A stretch of 21,622 bases of DNA, taken from the NCBI GenBank assembly GCA_020650975.1, contig JAIPMN010022227.1, forward strand, positions 1 through 21,622, read 5' to 3'. Position numbers and translations under genes: made by a program. The notes under the pieces were generated by a model. It was not told the DNA's origin, did no database searches, and saw only the letters and a program-made list of their open reading frames with translations. The stretch comes from Apostichopus californicus. Its lineage: Eukaryota > Echinodermata > Holothuroidea > Aspidochirotida > Stichopodidae. Positions within the stretch are counted from its first letter, which is position 1, and every line of letters begins with the position of its first letter. This document shows, piece after piece, positions 1-8,656 of the stretch.

Positions 1-110
1 GAAGACTCATTTTTTCAAGTTGGCATTCTATTAGGGTTGTACAGCGCTATTGAATACTCCGTAGATTTTAGCGCTTTATAAGTTCAATTTATTATTATTA
101 TTATTATTAA
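1..110 (+). mobile_element. 3' end of a non-LTR retrotransposon (LINE), cut by the window edge
   Basis: From base 2 the frame reads KTHFFKLAFY followed by a TAG stop at 32-34. KTHLF-type endings are typical of the extreme C-terminus of reverse transcriptases in the CR1/L2/Jockey group of LINEs. After the stop comes a short 3' UTR with two GCGCT boxes (44-48 and 71-75), the second inside GCGCTTTATAA, and then an (ATT)n tail at about 88-110. The same order of parts recurs at 14539-14698. The body of the element lies outside the window. Clade assignment is inference from the ending only. Confidence 0.6.
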
Positions 111-154
111 GTCATTTGTAACTAGCAGCTGAAACTATGTGAAATATACAACTA

Positions 155-662
155 TATAATCATACTCATATGACCACATAATCATAATGACCACATAATC
201 ATACTAACCACATAATCATACTCATATGAACACACCATAACATGACCACATTCTTATATGACCACATCAATGTGACCACATAGGCATATGTCATATCATT
301 TAACCATATAATCATATTCATATGACCAAGTCAATATGACCACATAATCATGCCCATGCGATCCCATTATCATATAACCACGTAATCATACTCATATGAC
401 CACATAATCATATATTCATGATAATCATATTACCAAATAAATGATACTGGTATGAACACATCATCACATGACTACATAATCATTATCATATAACCAAAAA
501 ATCATACTCATATAAACACATCATTATGACCACATAACCAATCTCATATGACCACATCATTGCTCACATACCCAAATAACCATAGCCTGATATGACCACA
601 TCAGTAATAACCTATAATCATACTGATATGACTACAATATCATACAACCACATTATCATGCA
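155..662. repeat. Degenerate ~22-bp satellite array
   Basis: About 500 bp consist of loosely repeated blocks built on CATATGACCACATAATCATA, with units near 20-22 bp and many substitutions and small deletions. CATATGACCACAT or a near variant recurs more than ten times. The array starts shortly after the LINE tail, and open frames within it carry no protein signal. The divergence between units suggests an old array that is no longer being homogenised. Confidence 0.8.
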
Positions 663-1587
663 GCTTTGTTGCAATTTACGACATTTATCACTGACAGGTG
701 ATCGCATCTTTAGCACTACTTGATGAAGCAAATAACACAAATATACAAACAAAAAAATTACTTCTAGTGCACAGAATTCCACATTTTGATTTTGTTCCAA
801 ATGTGAATAGATCTTTAGAAGATGAATAATAGAACATGAACAAGTAATCCCACTGACAATATACAATATATAAAACTACACTAAATTTGGTCTAGATAAG
901 ATATTTATCAGCAGAAGATGAGTATACAAAACTGGCCAAACTTCCGTCACAAACAGGATGGATATCTCTCCCGGTTTGTAGATTATCCTGAGGGGGGAAA
1001 TTCATATACATCCATATTCTATGATTATGATCTTAATGAACAGAGACAGTAGAGAGGGGCTGTCTATGTTTATGCTCATTCCCTAAAATGGATTGCTAAA
1101 TGTCTATATAGTCATGCAGCAGTAGATTTTCACTTTGCCTACTGTGTTCGTTCAGTAGTCACAATTTGAGCCTATCCACATAGTACTGTACATATTGCAT
1201 CAATGACAGCATTTCAGTATATTCCCCACTTCCCTGCATCCCCCCACCTCCCTACATCCCCCACCCCCTCAGGGTCAGTGTATACAATCTCTTCATCAAA
1301 TTTTTCTATCCATGAGAAACATTAAAATAGAGTATTACATTAATCAAAGCTTGCCAAATATTTTCTTGAGGAGAAGGATTTATGTTTTTATTTTTTAGGA
1401 CAGACTTATATGGGCTAAATGGAATATTTCATGTCACTCATGAGGCAATGTGTTTTGGCAGTGTTTTTCATTGAACTAACTGGCTACATATTCCACTTGA
1501 CACCAGGCCACGCTCAATGCTCTAATGACGACTTATTGTGACTTTTATCTCTATGATGTTAGTTTCGAAGATCCTTTGACATTTCAG
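663..1587. other. Non-coding stretch with a C-rich tract
   Basis: I see no gene here. The sequence is AT-rich apart from a strongly C-rich plus-strand tract at about 1224-1270 with several runs of four or more C, which would be G-quadruplex-capable on the minus strand. Short open frames, for example on the minus strand at 618-866, overlap the satellite and show no domain. Confidence 0.4.
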
Positions 1588-1742
1588 AGGAAGAAAAGTA
1601 CAACCCACGTCGGACAAAACATGACCCGAACGCTAGCATAAAACAGCATATTAAAAGAAATCCAACAGTAAACTGTAACATAACCGCTTTACTGCTTGTA
1701 ACTCAGTGGGGCCCACCACGGACATTTACCCTCAAACGCTAG
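1588..1742 (+). CDS. Exon-like frame, function unknown
   Basis: A good splice acceptor (CCTTTGACATTTCAG, ending at 1587) precedes a frame of 50 codons that starts in phase 2 at 1590 and ends at TAG 1740-1742. It begins EEKYNPRRTKHDPNASIK and ends TQWGPPRTFTLKR. The frame is hydrophilic and of mixed composition and has no motif I recognise. A second frame, open across 1679-1850, runs up to a consensus donor (GTAAGT, 1851-1856), so the segment could instead be an internal or first exon ending at 1850. The local GC content is higher than in the flanks. A 50-codon open frame is not rare by chance in DNA of this composition, so this is a weak call. Confidence 0.15.
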
Positions 1743-2574
1743 TGATTGCCAGCGGCAATCTTCTTTTCGAGATCTGTACGACTAGTTCCGCCTGCGGCAG
1801 ACCACACGTCCGTCCATACCAGACAAACACTCCGGCGAAAAGTTTGTACCGTAAGTTACGAGCTTGTTCTATTGTTTCCATCGGGTTTTATGTCCTAGTC
1901 TGATGGATTCATGGATGCACCGTGACTCAGGTCACAACACCATATAGATATCGAGATAAGAGATCGGTGCTTATGCCATGAAAAAAAAAATACATTCTTA
2001 GATTGGAGAGAATTTTACTCCTTGGGTTTTATGGTGCGTGCTACTGTTTCACGATCGTCGGCATGTTCTCTCATATAAATGTATATGGAATGGAAAATGG
2101 GTACTTGATTTGGCATCCCGCTACTTTCCAAACATATATAGGGAATAAAATTGGAGGGGGGAAAAAATTGAAAAAATTAATAAATAAATAAATTGAGAGA
2201 ATATGTATAAGTTTGTTGTATTTCAGAAAATATATTTGACATAAATAAATTTTTAGGAAACTGTCATTTTTAACTTCACTTTTCAGAATAAATATCACAC
2301 CTAAGCCTATACAGATGTAGTACCACACTAACATATCAGATGTCCTAGTCATATATCCATGTAAAAGTAACTGTGAAATGATGATGATGTTTTCCAGTGG
2401 TGAGGACTGAGCCATTAGTCACTAGACCTCCCCTCCCACCCCTCCCCCTCCTCCAACCAGCAGAATTGATGCTCAGAATATGGGAGCACTGGCTTAAGAC
2501 TATTGACCTGATGTTAAAATAAGAACTTAATCAATTACCCCCAGTTCTGGAAAACTAAATTTTCCTCTTTTGAA
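1743..2574. other. Non-coding, AT-rich with a C-rich tract
   Basis: No gene is supported. A candidate donor GTAAGT lies at 1851-1856. A pyrimidine-rich tract of CCTCCCC-type runs lies at about 2427-2458. The open frames at 2003-2191 (plus) and 2071-2415 (minus) overlap each other, are rich in low-complexity residues and look like chance frames. Confidence 0.3.
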
Positions 2575-2632
2575 AGTTCTCCCAACCCACCGAAAAGTTT
2601 CGCGACCCACTTTTGAGTCACGCCATTGGGGT
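2575..2632. mobile_element. Possible hAT-type transposon remnant
   Basis: The segment contains CCCACCGAAAAGTTTCGCGA followed by CCCACTTTTGAGTCACG. Wording of this kind (GGGTCGCGA plus AAAAGTGGGTCG on the other strand) is familiar from degenerate hAT-related fragments in animal genomes. That link is from memory of such repeats and not from a search. A CAGTGGTG about 180 bp upstream (near 2395) might be a terminal motif, but no matching opposite end was found. Confidence 0.25.
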
Positions 2633-3041
2633 AGTCACTTTCAAATTTTTTTTTTCTTCATGTATTTCTGTTTCATTGGTGGGGAATTCTACCACTCCCC
2701 CCCGGTACCAATCCCCACCCCCTCCTCCGGCACCATCTCCACCCATACAGTAGATGTCTCTTACACACAATCAGTGGAAATTATCATAGATCCCATTAAT
2801 TAAACAAGCCTACAAATTCTGTTCGATAGTTTTATTTTTATACCATGAGGATGGGAGACAAAAATATCAGTTCCAGACAAGAGATTTAGCCGCAAGGTCG
2901 GTCAATAGTGTCGGAGGAGGAGGAGGAGGAACCCGCAAGGGATGAAAGTCGTCGATACGTACTGGCAATTACTTAGTGGGTGAAATACTGTAGTCCAACA
3001 TTAACCTCAAAAAGTCTTCTGATTGGTAAACCACAAAGACC
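2633..3041. other. Non-coding; possible 3' UTR of a minus-strand exon
   Basis: No frame stands out. A (GGA)n run lies near 2915-2930. On the minus strand an AATAAA hexamer (2836 to 2831) lies about 205 bases downstream of the stop codon of the candidate exon at 3042-3146, so this stretch could be its 3' UTR. C-runs occur at about 2693-2730. Confidence 0.2.
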
Positions 3042-3146
3042 TCATCGGAACTGCACGACAATCGTGATTCCATCCGATTTAGAATCTCCAGTACGAGCTG
3101 TTTCTTTAGAGGTTACTGGTTCAGGTTCAGAAGAAAGAGTAAAACA
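3042..3146 (-). CDS. Candidate terminal exon, hydrophilic C-terminal tail, function unknown
   Basis: On the minus strand a pyrimidine-rich run (TCCCTCACTCTCCTAAG) gives an acceptor ending at 3147. The following 34 codons contain SEPEPVTSKETARTGDSKSD and end ITIVVQFR before TGA (3044-3042). The frame stays open upstream of the acceptor to about 3233. The Ser/Thr/Glu/Lys-rich composition would suit a cytoplasmic or secreted tail, and there is no domain. An AATAAA on the same strand at 2836-2831 would give a short 3' UTR. Splice site, frame and polyadenylation signal agree, but none is decisive alone and no homologue is recognised. Confidence 0.22.
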   Translation of the reverse strand, partial: CFTLSSEPEPVTSKETARTGDSKSDGITIVVQFR

Positions 3147-4040
3147 CTTAGGAGAGTGAGGGATTTGGACAAAATAGGGTGTGGGGGGGATAAATTTGTT
3201 ACAGAGTTTGTCCTTGGGACGTATAGTGCTCAAAATGGCCCATCGTTAATAAGAGATGGAAAAGTGCAACAGTAGGGTGGGGACAGGTAAGAGAGGAAGT
3301 GAAATAAATTAAAGGATTATGTCTCCATCTATATCAGTTTTAGCCAAATTTCTGTTCGACGCCTCTTGTTCATCAAGAATTGCTCGCTCCTAGCTATCTC
3401 AATTGGGTTCGATTATTGAGTGGAAAATGTGGATGGCTTTACCGGTATTGGAAGATAACCTCAAGATAAATGAAATATTAAGTTAAGAAATGCAATGAGA
3501 CACTTTGGGTGGTAGATTGAGGAAGCTATATGACTGGAAGTGAATGGGTTGTTACTAAAAGGGGGCACACGGCTAAATACGTTAACTTAAAAACACAATA
3601 ATAAAGTATTAACTTAGTATTTAAAACTACATTATTATAAACATCGAACTTTTCTGGGAGGGGAGAGGGGGGGGGCATTGAATAAGTGTTGTGAAAAGTT
3701 ACTTACAACATTGGAGGAAATCTATGAATATGGAAAGAAAATTGCATAAATGTCATTATATTTAATGTTTTGATCTACTTTTACATACCTGACCTCCTTT
3801 TTTTTTCCTAATACCAATAAAGTTTCCAGTTCAGTATCAAGTTTTCAAATTTCCGGGGAACATATTACTGGAATTGCATTTCACCTACGAATGTTAAAGA
3901 GCCAGAAAAGTAGAACATTTTCAGAGGGCAACATACACCCAACTGTTAATAATGCAATTTTTTTTTTTTTTTAACGACCATGGGCATAATAATTAATGCC
4001 CTGCTTCGTCACATGTATAAAAAATCAATCGTCTGTCGCG
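3147..4040. other. Non-coding stretch with poly(T) and small palindrome
   Basis: No coding signal was seen. A G-run lies at about 3656-3676. A poly(T) run of about 14-15 lies near 3957-3973, followed by a small inverted repeat GGGCAT/ATGCCC with an 8-base AT loop at about 3982-4001. Read on the minus strand, the A-run lies about 70-80 bases downstream of the 4041-4256 frame, which might hint at a retrocopy tail; no target-site duplication was identified. Confidence 0.3.
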
Positions 4041-4256
4041 CTACAAAATCTCATCTATCCGTCTGCGCAGGCATAATCTTTTCGTTTCTACGATCAGACC
4101 GGGCATGACGACCTTCCTCTCGTACCAGTAAAGACTCATTTCCTCACCCACGGGAATATCTTTTCCGTTTAACCTACTTTTTTTGGACAGCTTCCCCCAG
4201 CCAGGCGTTCCACTAAACTGGTAGGTTAATGCTCTTGTAAGTGTTCGATCATTCAT
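4041..4256 (-). CDS. Open frame of 71 codons, function unknown
   Basis: The frame starts at an ATG (MNDRTLTRALTYQFSG) and ends with CLRRRIDEIL before TAG. The middle reads GKDIPVGEEMSLYWYERKVV. Composition is protein-like, basic and without repeats, and the local GC content is higher than in the flanks. If it is an exon, an acceptor could be ACCTACCAG just before TTTAGTGG, and a donor-like GTGAGG lies inside the frame. There is no signal peptide or membrane segment, and I recognise no family. The A-run downstream on the same strand leaves a retrocopy possible. Chance remains a real alternative. Confidence 0.2.
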   Translation of the reverse strand: MNDRTLTRALTYQFSGTPGWGKLSKKSRLNGKDIPVGEEMSLYWYERKVVMPGLIVETKRLCLRRRIDEIL

Positions 4257-5583
4257 CTTTTTATTAAACTAGTTTTCAATTACTCTAATTTATGCACCCA
4301 CATCTTTTGTCATCTCAGCCATTTTTAGAAAAGGATCTTTATCTTCTTTTAACATTTTCTTTAACTATTCTCTTTTCACTACGACAAACGACTTTTCCTA
4401 TTTTTATATATCTTTTTTTTGCCCCCGTCAAATATTCTCGAGGAATAACAGGAGATGAGATCATTGTCCTTGGGAGGCACTTTAGGGTTGATATCAGACC
4501 CCTTTGACGTTCTTCAGATGATGCTATAATTGGAACAAATCAGTCAGGGCTAATGGATCAATCAAAATATGAAACACCTCCTAAAGAAAATAGGAAATGA
4601 AAAGAAGAGGCATTATTGACTCATGAACTGTCTTTTGTCTTGAAAAATGTGAAACATTAACGTCTTCAGTATTTCAGTATTTCAATGTGTGTGTTTGTCT
4701 CATAGATGGCAGGGTATTAACCCAAGGCTTCTGGAATAACACCTCAATGAACTCCATTATGACTGTTTATAACTTTAATACACATCGGCTATGGGAGTAA
4801 ACATATATATCCCTGAAAGTTAAAGACTTAATTCTTTGATCATAGTTGCTTTATACATGTAGCAATTTCGTTTTTCCTTCAAATTTATTTGTTTATTTTA
4901 TTAGCCTATGTTTATGAGTGAATAGCCATTGTTCTCTGGAGTTTTAAGACAATATAGTTGGTGCAGCTTCACACAATAGCCACTGCTGGTCTGTGAAGAT
5001 AAACTCTCATTTTTTCTTTCAAACTGAATCAGTCTTGCAGTGGTAGTTAGCAGCTACTGCAACTATTCCCTTCGACACAAAATGGATGTCTAAGATCCTG
5101 TTTAAGGTCCAATATCTTCCCAAGACAGGCAACAACACTGTAAATTAGACCTACCACACATTCCTAGCACATATACTTAGCCTAGCCTACTTGGGATATG
5201 AAGCTATCATATTGTCATTAACCAAACTGCCAGATTATTGACACAAGTTACCAAATCTATGGCTACACATTTCTCTTTTAATAGATTACTAGATTTTATA
5301 CTGGAGATTGCAAAGAATATATCATGCACTGATTAATTTAAATAATGTCTCTTATGGTTAGAAATATTGGAAGATGGTTAAAAAATGATAAAATTAATAT
5401 TCCAACCACCAAAACAAAATCCATCAGTTAATAATAATTCAATATTTATCTATCTATATATATCATATACAATTTCGATTCTGGCATATCAATTTGATTT
5501 TTTTAATTTTTAACTTAGAGAAATGTTTGCCCTTCACCTGACAAGTTTGATCCATTGCTGGTTTAAGAATTAATAATTCTTAC
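4257..5583. other. AT-rich non-coding stretch
   Basis: More than 1.3 kb of AT-rich sequence shows no frame, RNA gene or repeat that I can support. If the 5584-5744 exon-like piece is real, the part just below it would be intron on the minus strand. Confidence 0.4.
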
Positions 5584-5744
5584 CATCGCTTTTGCTCCAA
5601 CGATCACTTTACCATATGTTGGCTCCGTTCAATTTTTTTCTTTTTTGGGAAGTAATGAGTCACAAAGTCTCAAAGAAAATGTAGGCGCCTTGATATAAAC
5701 GTCTACGGATGCAATCAATTTGCCATCTTCTACAAAATACTTTG
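5584..5744 (-). pseudogene. Exon-like fragment resembling the MG2/MG3 region of an alpha-2-macroglobulin/complement C3 family protein, with an in-frame stop
   Basis: On the minus strand an acceptor (TTAATTTCATCAG) precedes a frame beginning KYFVEDGKLIASVDVYIKAP, and the segment ends at a consensus donor (ATG|GTAAGA, intron from 5583). The last codons read TEPTYGKVIVGAKAM. Family members show a pattern of the type F-x-V-E-E-x-V-L-P-x-F-E-V-x-I-x-x-P and then, about 24 residues on, T-Y-G-K-x-V-x-G. Both halves and their spacing fit here. One frame spans the whole piece but is broken by TGA at 5631-5629, beside an A-rich stretch. That break suggests a dead exon, or a sequence error if the gene is live. 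Such proteins are secreted and trap proteases or opsonise microbes. No neighbouring exon of the family was found on either side. The family call is my own pattern match and could be coincidence. Confidence 0.3.
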
Positions 5745-6365
5745 CTGATGAAATTAAGTCGTGGCGAACCGATTGGAATAGTAAACAATTGATGTGATTA
5801 AAGGTTCAAAACCCAACCATGTAGCAATTCTTTGCTGATTTTACAGTGCTACCCTCGAAAAGATACAAAGCGGAATAAAGTCTTGTATACATATTTGCTA
5901 GGTATGTTTGGCAAGGAGTTTTTTTAACTTTAAATTATAGTAAGGATTGAATAAAGATTGCAGTAAATATTGATATTTATATCTTAACATCCTCTCATGA
6001 GAATTAGAGGCAGTGAGGTAGGAGGAGAAAAGTAGGGAAAAGGGGGCTGGGGGAAGGAGGGAGGAGGGTGGCAAGAGCACATGAGGACAAAGACATGGAA
6101 CACATTATAGATTATCCAAACTTGTTTTCTTTTCTTTTTTCTTTTTTTGTGGGGGGGGGGGGCATACCTGAACAGAAAAGGAAAGGTGATGGTAAATATA
6201 TATATACCTATATATAATATCACAGATGCTCGTGTACAGAATTAATGCATGGTTGGTCAGAACATATTAATAGACGAGTTAGAAAGTATTTAGAGACTGA
6301 ATGTTCACAGGGACAGTGACCAGTCATCCATGCAATGGGATAGCTAAAATGCACAAGTGCTTAAA
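5745..6365. other. Non-coding with purine-rich and poly(G) tracts
   Basis: No gene is supported. A plus-strand purine tract with several G-runs lies at about 6012-6072, and an unbroken run of 12 G lies at 6151-6162 next to a T/C-rich stretch. The open frames on the minus strand here (5898-6223) are low-complexity translations of these tracts. Confidence 0.4.
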
Positions 6366-6497
6366 GTTTATTACCATATTGCTCTTTAGACAAGGCCACT
6401 AGAGTGAGATGAATTCAGTTGTTGATACCTCAACAACTGAATTAATCTCACTCAATACAGTTGTTGAGGGTACGAGGTGAGCAATAACAGTAAAGTA
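6366..6497. mobile_element. Fold-back (palindromic) element, MITE-like
   Basis: The core is an inverted repeat, 6402-6425 paired with 6430-6453: 24 bp with one mismatch around a 4-base loop (TACC). The arm contains GAATTCAGTTGTTGA. Outside the core the arms continue imperfectly: ATATTGCTC near 6376-6384 matches the reverse complement of GAGCAATAACAG near 6480. A third copy of CAGTTGTTGA at 6458-6467 can pair with 6430-6439, so two alternative stems are possible. No open frame is present. A non-autonomous fold-back transposon is the likeliest explanation; a transcribed hairpin (miRNA-like) is another. Confidence 0.5.
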
Positions 6498-6604
6498 ACT
6501 GTTTCATTGCATATTTGCAACCTCTGGCAAAACAGTTGATGACATATTGTGTGTTGATCAATAATATAAAACTATACTATTTAAAGTATTACCATGTTTC
6601 CCAT

Positions 6605-6786
6605 AAAAAAAAACATATTGGAGTTTGCCTGTATACATTGTTCATACCTTCTACAGTTCCAAGACATCACAGCAGCTAACATAAGTTAATGCCACCCGTT
6701 TTTTGTGCCTGTTATCTCATCCAATACTTCCAGTACCCTTCCTTGATCTGTATACTGGTTACACTTGCCTATGAATTATCTTAATT
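6605..6786 (+). repeat. Copy 1 of a diverged ~250-bp tandem repeat
   Basis: Shared landmarks in order: GGAGTTT, a TATACATTGTT block, AAGACATCAC, GCTAACATAA, a C-rich middle, TTGATC and GGTTACACTTGCCTAT. The same order appears in the copy that starts at 7190. Copy 1 is followed by the SINE at 6814-7138. Subtracting the SINE leaves a period near 250 bp, matching the spacing from copy 2 to copy 3. Confidence 0.6.
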
Positions 6787-6813
6787 ATAATAACAATTAA
6801 CAGTAGTAATGAC

Positions 6814-7138
6814 ACTACTAATAATAATATTAATAATAATAATAACTAGACAGTTATTTTTATGACGCTTAAGCAACCACGAATATGGGAGAAGCCGACA
6901 AGGGCTTATGGATTATAGCATGCATGTCGGGCGGGCTTCCAATTCAACATTTTATCTCGAATTTGGATCTCTTCAATCTAGAAGGTCATTTCAGATGGGA
7001 AAAAACGTAGATTACTCTTGGATAAAAACCCCACCTTAATATGACCCGGCCGGGTATCGAAACCCGGAACCTTCGAATTGATAAGCCTCATTGCTTCAAA
7101 TATGCCACCGCCTTTATCCACTCGGCCACCACAGCACC
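6814..7138 (-). mobile_element. tRNA-derived SINE, near full length
   Basis: Read on the minus strand, the head carries a pol III A box (TGGCCGAGTGG, 7128-7118) and a B box (GTTTCGATACC, 7063-7053; ten of eleven positions fit GGTTCGANNCC). The A box wording is like that of Ser/Leu tRNAs. The would-be acceptor ends do not pair, so this is not a working tRNA gene. A body follows, and then a 3' part with TTGAATTGGAAGC, ATTCGTGGTTGCTTAAGCG, AAAAATAACTG and an (ATT)n-like tail near 6818-6845. The same 3' part occurs at 13148-13252. The flanks are the ~250-bp repeat, so the element probably inserted into it. Clear target-site duplications were not identified. Confidence 0.7.
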
Positions 7139-7189
7139 AGTATAATTAATACAGCATTTTATATCTATGCGCATCAAAACCAGATTCAG

Positions 7190-7434
7190 GCAAGGAGTTT
7201 CGATAGCATACATTGTTGACACCACCTGCAGCTTAAAGACATCACTGCTAACATAATTAATGTATGCCGTTTTTCTGTAACCTGCCCAGTTCACTATCCC
7301 ACTGCCCCTCCCCCCCCCCCATCCCTGATCCATACTGTACATCACAGAGGTTACACTTGCCTATAAAGATGATGCCAACCTTACAACATATATAATACTC
7401 GTTAGCAGATACCATTATCAGAGAGGCATGCTCA
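7190..7434 (+). repeat. Copy 2 of the diverged ~250-bp tandem repeat
   Basis: It starts CAAGGAGTTTCGATAGCATA and runs through TTGTTGACACCACCTGCAGC, AAGACATCACTGCTAACATAA, a C-rich run (CCCCTCCCCCCCCCC near 7305-7320) and GGTTACACTTGCCTATAAAG. The next copy begins 245 bases later with CAAGGAGTTTTTGA. The two overlapping minus-strand frames here (7088-7460) are translations of this repeat and the SINE head. Confidence 0.65.
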
Positions 7435-7500
7435 TGCAAGGAGTTTTTGACTGCATGCAAACTGTTGATACCACCTGCAGCTTCAAGATATGAGCCCTGA
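7435..7500 (+). repeat. Copy 3 (partial) of the ~250-bp tandem repeat
   Basis: GCAAGGAGTTTTTGACTGCA, then TGTTGATACCACCTGCAGCT and TCAAGATATGAG parallel the first 65 bases of copy 2. Similarity fades after about 7500, so the copy is truncated or too diverged to follow. Confidence 0.55.
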
Positions 7501-8322
7501 AGCCTTCTACTGTTGGGAATTTAATTAACCCAGTTTTATAAACCATTAGCATCAATATATAATGCATTACAGAATCTGATCAAATATGTATCTTGCAATT
7601 CACAGGGTAAACGTAATGTGTGAAAAGACAACTATACAACCTCACAGCTGCTTCAAAGGAAACAAACAGAAAACTAAACTTCAAGATAATAATTGTTATA
7701 ACACCCAGTTCAACTCAGGATACTTTGCTATGACACTGTAAAAGGGGGTACTGTTGTTGTATTACTTCAATTTTGTAAGTTAAAGGGATGATTTTAGACA
7801 CAGTGTTAAGTTTGTCATTTAAATTTTATGGACCATTAAAAAACCACCTTGGACTATCATCAGCCAAAGGTTGTAAATTACTATAGGGTAGTTTAAAATG
7901 TTTGAAAAAAATAACCCTTTTACACAGCTGAGGTTCATCAATTAAAGAAAAAAGAAAAATGTCATCTCCATTAATACAGAGAATAAAATATGGTAATTAA
8001 GAAGGAAAACTATTCAAACTTGAAGCACATTATGGCCTTTAATGGTGTCATATTTAGACTTGATTAAATCTGAATAAAAAATAAATTACTAAACAGCCCC
8101 ATAGAGGTCAAATGTGAAAAGTGGTTTCACCCTGCATCACTTTGGAGATACTGATATAAAAACTAAAATAGTGATACTCCTATGATCCAACCAATGAGAG
8201 AGTCCTACTGGCTTAACCCATGGTCTTCTATTCACCAAACCTACACAAACTCTTTCTACAATGTACAAATTGGTCATTCTTTATTTTGGCTACATTTTTG
8301 GAACAACCAAATCTGCTCTTCA
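7501..8322. other. AT-rich non-coding stretch
   Basis: I see nothing that can be named. An open plus-strand frame starts at ATG 8182 (MIQPMRESYWLNPWSSIH) and runs to 8463, the longest ATG frame locally at 93 codons. It crosses the inverted repeats at 8323-8361 and has no recognised domain, so I do not call it a gene. Confidence 0.3.
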
Positions 8323-8361
8323 GACAACCAGAAAGTGAGACCTGGTTGTCCCTCGGGACAA
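8323..8361. repeat. Overlapping inverted repeats (two competing hairpins)
   Basis: GACAACCAG (8323-8331) pairs perfectly with CTGGTTGTC (8342-8350) around a 10-base loop. The right arm shares bases with a second perfect stem, TTGTCCC (8346-8352) with GGGACAA (8355-8361), around a 2-base loop. The two stems exclude each other. This may be a remnant of a palindromic transposon end or a chance structure. Confidence 0.5.
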
Positions 8362-8620
8362 ACAGAAAAAAAACTCCTTAGACATATATATTTTTTACCG
8401 TTGTCTTCTTTAAAAAAAGGAAACAAAAACTGCTTCCTGGGATTGACAATTCGGTATCAATAACCAAAGATATCTATATAAATCATAAAATTTATTTGTG
8501 TGACAAGCTATGCTCCAGTTCCATCCCGATAATACATGCGTCTCACTTTATGCATTTCTTTACATGAGATGATACGGTTAACTAACGCAAGAGAAGATGT
8601 ATACTAATGACCATTTCCAG

Positions 8621-8656
8621 GTGGTTGGATTTCGCGTTGCCTTGTTAAATAGCTGA
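8621..8656 (+). CDS. Candidate short terminal exon ending VVGFRVALLNS
   Basis: A branch-point-like TACTAAT and ACCATTTCCAG (AG at 8619-8620) make a strong acceptor. The frame beginning at GTG 8621 reads VVGFRVALLNS and stops at TGA 8654-8656, and an AATAAA hexamer follows at 8667-8672. GFRVAL-type endings occur at the C-terminus of formylglycine-generating-enzyme (SUMF1/FGE-sulfatase) domains, but 11 residues cannot establish the family. No upstream exon of such a protein was found in the window. The agreement of branch point, acceptor, stop and polyadenylation signal is the main support; the 3' UTR would be unusually short. Confidence 0.22.
   Translation: MVGFRVALLNS

Noticed and set aside
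155-662. CRISPR array
   Set aside because: Units are contiguous and degenerate, with no constant repeat and no spacers of regular length, in a eukaryotic setting.
4041-4256. Neuropeptide precursor, because of a PGWGK motif like amidated GnRH/AKH-type peptides
   Set aside because: There is no signal peptide, the upstream residues are charged, and a single short motif followed by no clear dibasic site is not enough.
7045-7138. Functional tRNA gene
   Set aside because: A and B boxes are present, but the acceptor ends do not pair and the sequence continues into a SINE body with a copy elsewhere.
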